Shown: in pieces, positions 1 to 10,764 of the stretch
Layout of the letters: each line of letters starts with the position of its first letter
How positions within the stretch are numbered: position 1 is the stretch's first letter
Source: Helicoverpa zea
Taxonomy: Eukaryota; Arthropoda; Insecta; Lepidoptera; Noctuidae
NCBI RefSeq assembly: GCF_022581195.2
Contig: NC_061475.1
Span: forward strand, 1,116,001 to 1,180,000
Direction: 5' to 3'
Length of the DNA stretch: 64,000 bases
Translations under genes and position numbers: made by a program
Notes under the pieces: generated by a model
The model's database searches: none
Seen by the model: the letters and a program-made list of their open reading frames with translations, nothing else
Told to the model about the DNA's origin: nothing

Positions 1-485
1 TGAAAGCTTTAATCAAAACGAGAGGGAAGTGCTGGTAATTTGCATGTTCGGATTATTTGTTTTCTTTTCGTTTATGTTTTGGTAAATTGAATAATTAGAT
101 CATTTCAGTGCCATTCGAAGAATAACATCTGTGTATTTCCAAAATTAAAAATGTTATCTTCCCTAAAGTTTGTTAAAAGGAGGGATTTTAAGAAAATTAT
201 ATTTTGCACCTTTTGAAAGAAATAGTATTCAGAGAATTGGTGAGTATACCTAACCCATCCTCACCTACTTAAAATCAACCCTAAAATGCCTGCATCCCTA
301 ACTAACACCATTTACCTATTCCTAATTACCCTAAACGCATTGATCTCAACACAAAATAAATCTAATTCCCTCCGATTATGTGTGAGGAAGTTTGTATCAA
401 AATAATGTTAACCCCTCTTTTATTTACTGGGCTCTAATAAGGACGGGCTTGCTCCGGGCTGCATACAAATTTATTGGCTAAATAA
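1..485. other. AT-rich intergenic sequence
   Basis: No reading frame, RNA gene or recognised repeat is visible here. The sequence is AT-rich and ends at the left edge of a MITE-B copy. Confidence 0.5.
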
Positions 486-905
486 AGGAGTAAGGAAAGA
501 TGAGCGGAGATGCCTTAACGCAGGTAGGTCAGACGCCTTCTTCTAGGTCAAATCTTTACGGTGGGCATGACCAAAACGCTCAGTGATAAGGCGTTCGCGT
601 TCTTTGAGACTTCTGTCGACGATTTTTGGTGTTACAAAAAATTTACAGGTTCAGAGAAGGCTATAAGGGCGAAGACAGCAACGTTCCTCCCTCTCACCGG
701 CATTTTGGCGCGCTGCTTTCTTAGGAGATTTTTCGTTATGGTACCTCTTTTTATGGGCAATCATCAAATGACTCAATCCTCCTGCTGTGGGTGCAGCATC
801 AGGGAGTGTCAGACTCTTACTGACTAAAACCTATCCTTCGTACCTTTTATGTGCCAGGACCGCGGTTCGTTATGGAACCTCCGCTAGTCATTTTGTTCTC
901 CATGG
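486..905. mobile_element. MITE-B copy, interrupted by a Retro-E insertion
   Basis: A member of a family found five times in the window (also near 10.4, 16.7, 37.1 and 55.1 kb). Its ends are imperfect inverted repeats: the left end reads like GGAGTAAGGAAAGATGAGCG, and the right end, on the other strand, begins with the related block CATGGAGAACAAAATGACTA. An inner block with CATTTTGGCGCGCTGCTTTC and CTTAGGAGATTTTTCGTTAT is shared by all copies. No transposase is encoded, so it is a non-autonomous TIR element. It is interrupted at 742-865 by a retroposed fragment. The family name is mine and the superfamily is unknown. Confidence 0.6.
742..865 (-). mobile_element. Retro-E fragment nested in MITE-B
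   Basis: This 124-bp insert carries the conserved Retro-E block (AGGGAGTGTCAGACTCTTAC near 802). It is bracketed by a 10-bp direct repeat, TTCGTTATGG, at 732-741 and 866-875, and the right flank then resumes the MITE-B end. A target duplication of this length without inverted termini suggests copying by a LINE-type machinery. The minus orientation is inferred from the sibling insertion at 62564-62696, where a run of T lies on the left. Confidence 0.6.
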
Positions 906-2365
906 GTGAAACAAAGTTAACCGTTGACGAGGGACGGCGGGAATCCTGTGTACTTGTCCAAGGCCTTCAGTATATTAAATAATAAAATCTCTGCAGCGTT
1001 TGAGGGTTATGATTTTAATAAACTTTGTATTTTTTTGAGCGTCATTTTTATAGGTGTGAATTTTGGAGTTTAGGAGTAGTAAACTGGGAATATTGAGTTT
1101 ATTAAATATAAAAATCTGCTTTAATACGCTGTGTTTTCAGAGTTTATTAAATATTTTAGTGATATTTTTGTATTATCTGACTACCGTTTTGACCTGGTTA
1201 CCTTACGGTATTATTTTATCTAATTTTAAGAGCTACAAAGGATCATTCTTGAAAAAATAAAATAGAAGTACGATGTATTATATTATGAGCAGAAAATCCG
1301 ATATTTTAAATGCAATAAAGATTTTAATCAAAATTTGAACAGGTTTTCTAATATTTGCTTGCTAATGAGATTCCTATACATAGGTACCCACAAACTATTT
1401 TGTGAATCCTTCGTTAGCTATTGAACAATTTCCATGTAAGTTTCAGGAGTTTCTCGGATATTCAGATTACTACAGAATATATACGAACAAACAAAACCCG
1501 GTTTTACGAGAGGTTTCATGAAAAGTAAGGTTCGTAGAAATAGTGCAACTGAATTTTAGGCTAAAAATTAGTAGAGCTGGGAAATAAAAAATAAAATGGT
1601 GTGAGACTAGAAAAATGGCTTGTAGAGAAGAATCTATATACCTAGACTACTAGGTATAAAAGATTTTACTTGTCGTTTACTTCATGGTCAAAGCGGACTC
1701 TTTGACCTTTGATCTATTAAGAATTATACACATAAGACAGTATCTATTTGTTAAACGACTATGAAGATAATTTGAAAGTAATCTTAATTAACTTTACAAA
1801 CGAATTCATTGCTATTTTACCCACTTTTATGTCTCCTATCTCTACACCTCATCGAAACCAAAAAAGCTGTTTTTCCGTTTCAACTAATGGAGAAGATGTT
1901 AGCTTGATTTTTATTTATTATCGAACTGCTAAAGACATTTCAAATAATGTTCTCAAACATATACTTTATTTCTAAATAATACAAGCATTATTGATGAATT
2001 TTCACTTGATCAAAAACAATCAGTCAGTCAAAATCGCCCTCCGCCTTTACAATGTCATCACCCGAACCCGCTTTTTCCAGCACAATGGCACGTCACTACC
2101 AGCTGTCACCTTGAAAATTAATTATTTTCATTGTGAAGGCTATTTATCCATCAATCGCTCCCTTACATCACCGAAAAACAAAAACAAGCTATTTTAGGGT
2201 TCCGTCGTCGTCATAGCCTTTTTATCGTCCCACTACTGGGATGAGAAATCCTCTCATACAGAGAAGGATTGAGCGTTAATCATCACGTTTGCTCAATGTG
2301 GATTTCAGACTAAACGGTACAGGTTTCCTCGAGATATCTTCCTTCACCTTTTAATCAGCCGTTAG
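906..2365. other. AT-rich intergenic sequence
   Basis: Short open frames at 1063-1260, 1748-1975 and 1991-2197 have no recognisable domains, and their composition matches the surrounding AT-rich DNA. I see no gene here. Confidence 0.5.
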
Positions 2366-2495
2366 TGTCCAAGGTATATACTTAGAAAGTATTGTATGTA
2401 CTAAGTTATATTTGCATTGGTACTTGCTTAACCTGGAATCAAACACAAACTCCCACATGAGACGTTTGTGCTTTACCCACAAGACCTACAACTAA
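2366..2495 (-). mobile_element. SINE-S fragment (5' half)
   Basis: On the minus strand this matches the tRNA-like head and following body of the complete SINE at 30345-30736, including the stretch GCATTGGTACTTGC and diverged A- and B-box regions. It lacks the 3' half and is cut by, or abuts, a Rep-A copy. It is older than the 30-kb copy, judging from many substitutions. Confidence 0.6.
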
Positions 2496-2726
2496 GACTT
2501 CACTGTCCGGCTGTCCATTCGTTCATCTGATAGCATACTGTATCTCATGAACCATTATAGTAAGACAGTTGAAATTTTCAGCGATAAAGTTTTTTTTTTT
2601 GGCCGCTATAACAATAAATACTGAAATCTTGACTAAAATCAATATTTTAGGGAACTACACATAAAAAGTGATGTATGTACGGAACTCTTCGTGCGCGAAT
2701 TCGACTCGCACTTAGCCGGTTTTTTT
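2496..2726 (+). repeat. Rep-A dispersed repeat
   Basis: Diverged copy of a repeat also found at 9622, 40097 (minus) and 55226. The family shows a block of CCGTCCGTC-type repeats, a middle part containing TATCTCATGAACC and ACAGTTGAAATTTTCA, and an end reading CGACTCGCACTTAGCCGG followed by a T run. It is non-coding. The class is not certain, and no target duplication could be recognised. Confidence 0.55.
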
Positions 2727-2850
2727 GTTTGTTTGTTACATAATACAGTATCAAAACATTTTGTATTTACTAGGACTAGAAACAACGTTTTTGTTGTGAA
2801 ATTATACAGTTTTTGTTACAAATATGGTCAAAAAGTGATTATCTACAATT

Positions 2851-4068
2851 ATGGATAGCAGCCCATCTCATCGTGGCGGACTGCCGTATCACTCTTCATC
2901 ACCAGCAGTAGCATCATCCAATAGTCGAGCACAGGATGAAACAGTTGAAGTTCTTTCTACCCCTGAAATTCAATCCTGGATGTCTAGCATTGAACAGTGC
3001 CTGAATGAGGTATCGATAACGGTTTCGGAAGGCAAGATGAGTTCCGAACAAAAACAAAGAGTTACTAGCCTTTGTCGCAAAGTGGGACACGGAGTTTCTC
3101 AAATGGCTGTGCAATATCAGTCATTAAAACATAAAGCCATACAGAACTACACCACCCTGCAAACGTTTAAGGAAAATCAAGACCTCGCCATTAGTTTGAC
3201 TGAGATCAAGCAGAAACTACAAGAGACTCTCATCAAACCAAAATCGGAAAGAACTTCCTTCGCAGACATGGTAAAGGGTACAAAAAGCCTTATTCGGCCT
3301 CAAGCAACTAGCTCAGTTGCGATATATCCTAGTGACCATACCAAGACTAGTGAAGAGACCAAAAGTTTTGTCCAAAAAATTGTATGCCCTGAGGAAATGA
3401 AATTGAAGGTACATGGACTTCGGAAAATAAGAAATGGAGGTGTTATCATAAGCACGGAGACCAAGGATGACATTCTAAAATTGAAGCAGACTGTCGAGCG
3501 CTCCACGTCTGCATTTACTGTGAGTGAACCTCAGAAGCGGAAGCCCCGTATTATAATTATTGGGGTACCTACTGATATGGCAGAGAAAGAAGTATTTAGA
3601 TGTATTTACGAACAAAATATCGTCGACAAACTTCCAACATTGACAAAGGATACATTTTTGACCTCATGTAAATTAAGCCATAAGTCAGGAAAAAGGGATG
3701 CTGACAGCTGCAACTACATCGTTGAAGTACCAGCCAGCGTCCGGAAAGCACTAGTGACTCAGAATAGACTTTACATAAACTGGACGTCGTGCCCGGTACA
3801 TGATTTCACCCTTGTGACTCGGTGCTTCAAGTGTCAGCAGTATGGTCATGCATCCAAGACTTGCAAATCTGCTACCTCTACTTGTGGCCACTGTGGAGGA
3901 GAAGGACACGCGACTCAAGAGTGCTCTTCAAAGGAAGAACCGCCAAAATGTGCAACCTGTAAGCGCTATAAAAAACCCCACAATCACAAGACGGGAGATT
4001 CCGAATGCCCTGCTAGAAAAGCCGCTGAGTATAGGTACATCAACTCCGTAGACTATAAAGGCGTCTGA
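2851..4068 (+). CDS. Stand-alone LINE ORF1 (gag-like nucleic-acid-binding protein)
   Basis: An intact 405-residue frame starting at ATG. A helical, coiled-coil-prone N-terminal third (about residues 45-135) is followed by the SFADMVKG stretch (about 137-145) typical of R1/I/jockey-type ORF1 proteins. A central beta-rich RNA-binding-like region spans about residues 170-320. Three zinc knuckles follow: CX2CX4HX4C (starting CFKCQQYGH), a second CX2CX4HX4C (CGHCGGEGH), and a degenerate C-H-C cluster (CATCKRYKKPHNH). In such LINEs this protein coats the RNA and escorts it to the target, and ORF2 with endonuclease and reverse transcriptase normally follows. Here no ORF2 follows: the frame ends and a short AT-rich trailer reaches about 4450. 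It could be a HAL1-like gag-only element, an internally deleted LINE, or a retained gag-derived gene. Confidence 0.8.
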   Translation: MDSSPSHRGGLPYHSSSPAVASSNSRAQDETVEVLSTPEIQSWMSSIEQCLNEVSITVSEGKMSSEQKQRVTSLCRKVGHGVSQMAVQYQSLKHKAIQNYTTLQTFKENQDLAISLTEIKQKLQETLIKPKSERTSFADMVKGTKSLIRPQATSSVAIYPSDHTKTSEETKSFVQKIVCPEEMKLKVHGLRKIRNGGVIISTETKDDILKLKQTVERSTSAFTVSEPQKRKPRIIIIGVPTDMAEKEVFRCIYEQNIVDKLPTLTKDTFLTSCKLSHKSGKRDADSCNYIVEVPASVRKALVTQNRLYINWTSCPVHDFTLVTRCFKCQQYGHASKTCKSATSTCGHCGGEGHATQECSSKEEPPKCATCKRYKKPHNHKTGDSECPARKAAEYRYINSVDYKGV

Positions 4069-4452
4069 TAGCGTCAAACTCTAGATAATATTTAGCTATA
4101 ATCATTTTTACACATTATATAATTTCATATTTTACTTAGGGTTAATGGATTACTGATTATTTTTAGGCCCGCATATTTACACTCAAATATTGTAGGTACT
4201 CAATATGTATATTTTAATTAGTATGTAAGCATTATAACAAACATGTGTAACACTGTATTTGTCACATTGACCTAGTTTTTAGTTACTATAGCAATTTATT
4301 GTTAATTCGCTATAAATATTTTAATAAGCACTTTTACGCCCGAGACACAGGTTTTTACCTAGTTCGGGCAAATTATACATCAGCACTTTTTAGAATTAGC
4401 AAAATGTTGTAAAATTATGTTCAAAGTGAAGTAATAAACAATTTATTTATTT
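4069..4452 (+). other. 3' trailer of the gag-only unit
   Basis: AT-rich sequence after the ORF1 stop. It contains AATAAA-type signals near 4433 and 4457 and a TTTATTTATTTC run at about 4441, which may mark the 3' terminus. No reverse-transcriptase remnant is visible in any frame. No clear target duplication links this end to the 5' side. Confidence 0.4.
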
Positions 4453-4617
4453 CGAATAAAGTGATTTAGTAGAAATTGTTTTGAAAGCACCTGGTTGCTG
4501 TAAGGTTAACAAAAGGGATATTGTTTTACAATATGTCACTGGTTGGCCATTCTAAATTGTGGGAATTTTGTTATATGTTAATTTTCATCTGTCAATATCC
4601 TTTTGTTTGTTTTCATC

Positions 4618-4785
4618 TGTCTAGCCTTTTCCCAACTATGTTGGGATCGGCTTCCAGTCCAACCGGATGCAGCTGAGTACCAGTGCTTTACAAGAAGAAA
4701 CTGCCCTATCTGACCTCCTCAACCCAGTTACCCGGGCAACCCAATACCCCAATGGTGAGATTGGTTGTCAGACTCACTGAAAAGC
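4618..4785 (-). mobile_element. SINE-S fragment (3' half)
   Basis: The minus strand matches the 3' half of the full SINE at 30345-30736: CCCAACTATGTTGGGATCGG, TGCAGCTGAGTACCAGTG, TGACCTCCTCAACCCAGTTA and CCCGGGCAACCC. The tRNA-like head is missing, which is 5' truncation. Confidence 0.75.
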
Positions 4786-5069
4786 TAACCCCAAAGTAGT
4801 AAAGAAAAGGCTTGACTGATGATGTTCCATATTTTAATTATTTTTAATTGGGGTAAAACCTGTATTTAATAAAATGTCTCGACTAATAATTTACCTTATG
4901 CCCTTGCCTTCTCATGACAATTTTAGAGGTATTTATACTGCTTCGTTTATTCCTTATTGAAATGAACTATTTAGATAAGTATCTTATGAATTAGGGTCCC
5001 CATAAACACCCAATCCGAGATCCCATAACGATATCAATAAAACTAAAGATACTAAAACTAACAGACTTA

Positions 5070-5262
5070 ACTAAAGGCCGACAGTTGGCTTCATAGTTGG
5101 TCAACAGTCTATATTTAAGGTAATCGTGAAACCAAATAAACTTTTTATTCAGTCTGAAACCGGCTGGACACCGATTTATCACTGATGATTGTAATGTGCA
5201 AACTTCGTTTGTCTCCATACAGATTTTTGAGCCCGATCAAATTATTACAGTGTGCGGCTTAG
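5070..5262 (+). repeat. Eroded MITE-D copy
   Basis: The left part holds GGCCGACAGTTGGCTTCATA and the right part TGAGCCCGATCAAATTATTA then CAGTGTGCGG. These correspond to the two ends of the better copy at 59758-59944. The middle is diverged. Confidence 0.45.
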
Positions 5263-7504
5263 GGCATCCAGCTTTTGAACCCGAAGTAATAGTCGGAAAA
5301 ACCGCATATGAAACTCTTCAATTTGACCAAATAGTAAGTTCATAAACCCCTTTGCCTGGACAACTCAATTCCCCACGGTAAGACTGGTTATCAGACAAAT
5401 TACATAATATACTAATTAATTAGTTACTCCTTTTGTCTTATGTAACTAGAGCAGGACTCAATGTGCTAAATATAGTAGTACAGACATCAGAAAAATACTA
5501 GGCTACGTGCGACAAATTAATAAAATTATAGCAGTACTTATTACTTATTATAGTGATAAGCTATGAGTATTAGTACAGAAAGGAAAAAACAGCGCTGTGT
5601 AATTTGTTTCATTCTATACTCGTAGGAAACAGGAAAATTACTACGTACCGTTCGCAGATTAAATTATGTAGAGGTAGTAGTGTTTGTAGTAAAAGTAGTA
5701 GGAAAAATGGCGTCGATTTGTATTTTATAGCTTTTTCATGATAGCTTGTTTTGTTTTGTTTGTTGTTTTGTAAATTATTAACACTGAGCTTTGCTGTGTA
5801 TACTTGTGTTGTGTATCGTTATATTTTGTGTCATCTACTTTATAATTAATTTTTAAGATAATTCGCTATTTCTATCTTCTAAAAAATAAAGGTAAAATAA
5901 AGAAATTACCATCAAAAACAAAATAGCGGACCCTAAGTGTCACAACACCAATAAAAACAAACAAATCCCCCAATTTAAAACAACAAACGTTTTTAAATGC
6001 AAGATCAACAAACCAACATGAACACCCAATTCGTATTAAACAAAAACCGATTTGTTACCATTTATGAAAATCCTTAGGGGTGTAACGTAAAAAAAATACA
6101 GTCATAAATTTGTATCCCCATTTCATTTGCTGGCTGTGCCCTTAGGGCGAGGCAATCAGGGGTTGGGATATAAAAGGATAGCAGAGCCCTCGTAAAATGT
6201 CCTGTACCAAGATTGTATGGGATTTGTACGTACTTGTGGATAAAATGTGTATATTTTCGTCTCAGAGTTAAGAATGTGAAAGCCCTAGTCTTAGGGGCAA
6301 AGCAAATCGAATAATCTTTTTTTTTTCGTTATCGAAATGGAGAAAGTAAATCGGTTTTGGATATCATAATTTTGGAAAGGTAAAGCTTGAGATTTACTTA
6401 AAAAAACATAGGTTCGAATGGAGAACCTCCTCCTTTTTTTGTTAAAAATTGATAAATAAATGCTATAGGTCCCATCCAATTTCTAACCTCAGCAAGGATT
6501 GCTTAACCTCCATCAAACTATTCAATTGTGCTTAAATCTTTCTTAAACAGCATAAAACTTCATTCAGAGACGTTCGTCCTCATTTAAACTTTTTACTCCA
6601 AGACTTGAAGTCGTATCCTCTTCTATTTTAAGTTGGGTGAGTGAAAAGACACAGTTGAGAGAGATCTCGAAAGCCGGCGACGAGTGAAATTGACGAGAGA
6701 TCGCGCCTCACTTGTCAAAGTGATATTCTTAGTTCTGAGTGTAAGGAAAGCGGTAGACTAGGCGATTGTTATGTTGCGAGGCGATTGATCGCATTAAACG
6801 TACTTTTTAAGATCCAAAAATAATTTTCTAATCGTTTCATAGTTATGAATAAATAGGTATTGTAATTCTAAACGTTCTTATCTAGTCTTTTGGTGACACC
6901 CGGATCAAAGATAGAGAATACTTCGCTATTTCTATATATGATACTTTCAGATACTGTATGCAGCAACTAAAAATTTCTAAAGATTCAAAAATCTTACTCA
7001 AAAACATAAGCTACTAAACATTTTCAATATACAGACTAACCTTTTAAATAAATACAAAATTAAATATTGGAAACAGCGTGTCAAACTCAAACTATTTATT
7101 CGTCGCTCAACCTCGTCCGATTTTCAGTTGCCCAGTCTGAACTGAGTCTTTGCCCCCGTTTTTTCTCAAAACGTGAATGTCCTTTATACCGTCGAGTGGG
7201 TTGAATATAAACCTATTGGAATCATACATTATTACTTGTGTAGTACTTTGATCTTTGCAAGCATAGTACACTTGATATAAGTGGGCTTCATCGGCTTCTT
7301 ACAGGTCGATAGCTGAATGTGACTAAATGTAACTCAGCATATTCACTTATTTATTGGTTACATTTAAGAAGTCGATAACGCATTGAACCAATGGATATAT
7401 GTATATTTTCAGAACTCGGAAATTGATGTCAATATTTTCGAACACAGCAATAGCGCTAAGAATATGTTGAAAAATCATTTTCAATTTTTTTTAACGATTT
7501 AAGA
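5263..7504. other. AT-rich intergenic sequence
   Basis: No gene or well-defined repeat recognised. The open frame on the minus strand at 6291-6479 has low-complexity composition and no domain. Confidence 0.45.
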
Positions 7505-7630
7505 TCAACCAGTAGCTTAGCGTGGCAGGGGAGGGGCAAATGCCCTGGCTGGCACGATTTAGGCTGCGGCAAAATTAAACCATAATTACGTAATAAAAAT
7601 ATGATGAGTAAATTAGCAATAAAATTTCAG

Positions 7631-7891
7631 AAAATACCCGACTGCACACTAAAAAAAGAGTAAAACAAGCCCCACAATAATATTTAATTTATAAATATTG
7701 ATGGAAAGCATCGCAGGCGGGGACCAACAGAGGCTTATTTATAGTCATTTCGGTTGTGCACCATTTAGCAGAATTTTCGTTGGTGGCGGTCAAGGTGGTC
7801 CCCGCCTGCGATGCTTTCCATCAATATTTATAAATTAAATATTATTGTGGGGCTTGTTTTACTCTTTTTTTAGTGTGCAGTCGGGTATTTT
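7631..7891. mobile_element. Perfect foldback element (96-bp arms)
   Basis: Positions 7631-7726 and 7796-7891 are exact reverse complements over 96 bases by hand alignment, separated by a 69-bp spacer. The outer ends begin AAAATACCCGACTGC. A related ACCCGACTGC end occurs on the other strand at about 8565-8578, so this may be one terminus of a larger family. A transcript or single strand would form a very stable hairpin. Nothing is encoded. Confidence 0.85.
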
Positions 7892-8279
7892 GTTTTTTTA
7901 ATAATAATTCTTTTATTTATAACTTTTTAGCTGTTTTTATTTAACGAAAATGTTGTAGATGTAGAAGACTATGTATATGTAAGTACCATTTTAAATTATT
8001 TCGACGACATTTGGCTTTAGATTACGAGTGATGTTACTCCGCAACATAAATTTACCGCCAATCTGGACTGTTGGTAGTGAAGAAGAAAAAGAATTAGGTG
8101 AGTCATTACTGCTGAAGACCGTCAACGACGTGTGCCCTTATGCGTGTGCCCGCATTCGGGCTGTATACTCGAGCATATCCCCCTCCGCACCGCGCCGCGC
8201 GCCGCATGCCAGGCCACGCCCTATCTTTTTGCTTGCTAACGCATGAGTTGCTTTGCGTTGACGCAGAATTAACATGTTC

Positions 8280-8580
8280 CCGTGGGAATTTTGAGAAAAA
8301 ACGTATCCTATATTAATTATTACTCCCGTGATTGAAATGAATCTAATGATACCGCATACATATTTTTTTAAAGGGAAATTTAGAAAAAATATCCCGTGGG
8401 ACTTTTAGGATAAAATGTATCCTATGACACTCCCGTAATCAAGACAAATCTAACGATACCTCATACATCAAAATCCATCAAGCCGTTTAGGCTACAGGAG
8501 GTCACAAAGGAACAGACATACATACATACTTACATACACTCGAAAAACATTACCCTCCTTCTTTGGCAGTCGGGTAAAAA
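8280..8580 (-). repeat. Dispersed repeat ending in ACCCGACTGCC
   Basis: Contains two related sub-blocks: CCCGTGGGAATTTT at about 8279 and CCCGTGGGACTTTT at about 8392, each followed by ATGTATCCTAT- and TCTAATGATACC-type sequence. A tail of ACATACATACATACTTACAT precedes TTCTTTGGCAGTCGGGTAAA. I associate this pattern with a widespread lepidopteran non-coding repeat, but the class is not certain. Confidence 0.45.
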
Positions 8581-8652
8581 GCCGCCCACTCGCTTTGTTC
8601 GTGTGCTGTCAATTTTGACGGGTTCACCCTTTACATCCCCAAAAAAAATTCA

Positions 8653-9282
8653 CGCTCGCTGCGCTCGCGGCTCCATGTCAGATATCACTAATTATCTTTG
8701 TTTAATAATTGTTGAGGCATTCTATTCCGAAAAAACATTTTTCGAGCACCTCCGCTATGGCTTTTAATGACATGTTTACTTCATGAAAACACTAAGGAAA
8801 AAATCGCGCTCGCTTCGCTCGCGGCTTCGTATACGTTTGCGCTTCATTTTTGTGCATATCTTACTATTTGACTTTGCTTTGTTAATTTATACTCGTTTTT
8901 ATTTCTTTTGTGTCCTTAGACTGAAAAATTTTCGCGCTCGCTTCGCTCGCGCTTCTCTACATATGCAATGTGTCTTACGCGTTGACTTTTTCAACGGAAA
9001 ACCCACCAAAAACCATAAATAACATATTTTACTGAATTTCAACATTGTTATAGATATTTATTTCGTTAGTTTGAGTTACCCATAAATCTGTTCTAAGCAC
9101 TTTGATCTACATATGTTGGTTCCTATTAATCACAATTTTTCAACACATAGGGGCCACTTGGGTAATGATTGCACAAGGGCGCTACACAAGCACATTTACG
9201 GACATAAGCTAGAGACACCTTTGGCTCCAATTACATTTGCAGACCATAAACTATAAAATTTGCGCGCTCGCTTCGCTCGCGC
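8653..9282. repeat. Four dispersed copies of a CGCTCGCTTCGCTCG motif
   Basis: The motif occurs at 8653-8670 (one base variant), 8805-8824, 8933-8952 and 9263-9282, three of them as CGCGCTCGCTTCGCTCGCGC or nearly so. Each is an island of CG-rich sequence in otherwise AT-rich DNA. Within the motif CGCTCG is directly repeated around CTT. The open frames at 8783-9022 and 9237-9455 run through these motifs and are not supported as genes. Confidence 0.7.
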
Positions 9283-9299
9283 TTATTTACGATTGCTTC

Positions 9300-9621
9300 T
9301 CTCTTCTTGCATCGCACCACTCGCACTACACAGAAGAGTTAAGTTTTTGTTATGATTATGTGGCTCAGTTTCACACTTCAGTAAACAAATATAATTATTG
9401 TACCTACTTAAAATGCATATTTTATAATTTTAACGAATTTTTCTTTTTTTTTTGACAAAGCCCAGTATAATATTATGTAGTCTTAGGGCGGCAAAATCAG
9501 TTTTGCACGCGGGCGAACTAACAGCTAGCGGCGGGCCTGTATCAATCACTAGTAACTCGAACAACTCGGAAATTATGCAACGTTTATTATCTTTAGCATA
9601 GTCCTATATTTTCACTTATTT
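9300..9621. other. Intergenic sequence
   Basis: AT-rich with a T run at about 9445. The block near 9485-9540 (GGGCGGCAAAATCAGTTTTG) resembles another short block near 7540-7575, so it is probably an eroded repeat. No gene is seen. Confidence 0.4.
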
Positions 9622-9827
9622 AGAGTTCCGTACCCAGAGGGTAAAACGGGATCCTACCAATAAGACTTCACCGTACGTCTGTCCGTCCATCCGTCCGTCT
9701 ACCTGTCACAAGGCTGTATTTGAAGTATCGTGATAGCTAGACAGTTGAAAATTTCACAGATGTTGTATTATAGTTGCCGCTATAACAACAAATACTGAAA
9801 ACTCGAATAAAATAAGTACTTTCGTGT
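9622..9827 (+). repeat. Rep-A dispersed repeat
   Basis: Starts AGAGTTCCGTACCC and continues through GTCCGTCCATCCGTCCGTCT, a CTGTATTTGAAGTATCGTGA block, ACAGTTGAAAATTTCACAG and GCCGCTATAACAACAAATAC. It aligns with the minus-strand copy at 40097-40388 but lacks the final GACTCGCACTTGGCCGG part. Confidence 0.6.
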
Positions 9828-9960
9828 TTTTTATAGATATTATGGCTATTGAGGGACTTGAAGTCCAAGAAAAGGCTGACAGAGAAGAATAAAATAACCA
9901 AACTAATACAAAAAATGTATTGCCATCGGAACTCAGAGCGTATGCAAAATTTCATCCTAA

Positions 9961-10423
9961 TAGAAGACCGGGAATTGGGTCACATTAAAATTACAAGATT
10001 TTCTTACATACATAATTACAAGTGAAGCTGATATAAGCGTGTTAAAAAGCGGTATTAAATCATCAATGATTTTCTATTTATCCTGACAATCAATAATCCC
10101 TCTCTTAATTATTCCATATGGTTTACCTTAAAACCATAACAAAAACAATAATCATAATTTATGTTTATATTCATGTTTATATTAATTGAAGTAAATTAAG
10201 TTCATATTATTTAATGAATTGATTTAATATGCCGTTTTCTGCGCCTAATTGATTTTTTCCGAATAAAATAAATTATTGGCGACACATAAAACACACTTGA
10301 AATGACTTCTTAAAACATAGGAAACATTAACATGTTTTTTTTATTATTACACCTAATGAATATGTCCCGAATTCCCGATCCAACGGAATTTTCTATTTAG
10401 GAAAGAAATATCACAATAACATC
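9961..10423. other. AT-rich intergenic sequence
   Basis: No coding frame and no repeat recognised. Confidence 0.45.
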
Positions 10424-10764
10424 ATGGAGAACAAAATGGCTAGCGGAGATGTCATAACGCGAAATCTCCTAAGAAAGTAGCGCCAAAATGCGGGTCTTCA
10501 GGGGGCGAGGAACGGTACTAGCTCTGCTCTTACACACCTTCAATGGAACCCACCCATTATTTTCAAAATAAAATCACCAATTAAGCAAGACAATCTATTT
10601 CTCCACTCCGCAGCCTAGCTCCGCTCCGGTGGACAGGCAGAAATTGAGAAAAAACCCGAACGCGTCGCTAGTTCTAGTAACTGCACCTACATTACTTGAC
10701 CTACAGGAGGACGCCTGACCTACCTGCCTTATGGCATCTCCGCTATCTTTCCTTCCTCCGTGGG
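10424..10764. mobile_element. MITE-B copy
   Basis: Begins ATGGAGAACAAAATGGCTAG and ends in the related inverted block around 10735-10764 (CATCTCCGCTATCTTTCC). The centre has GAAATCTCCTAAGAAAGTAG and TTGACCTACAGGAGGACGCC, blocks seen in the other copies. No protein is encoded. Confidence 0.65.
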
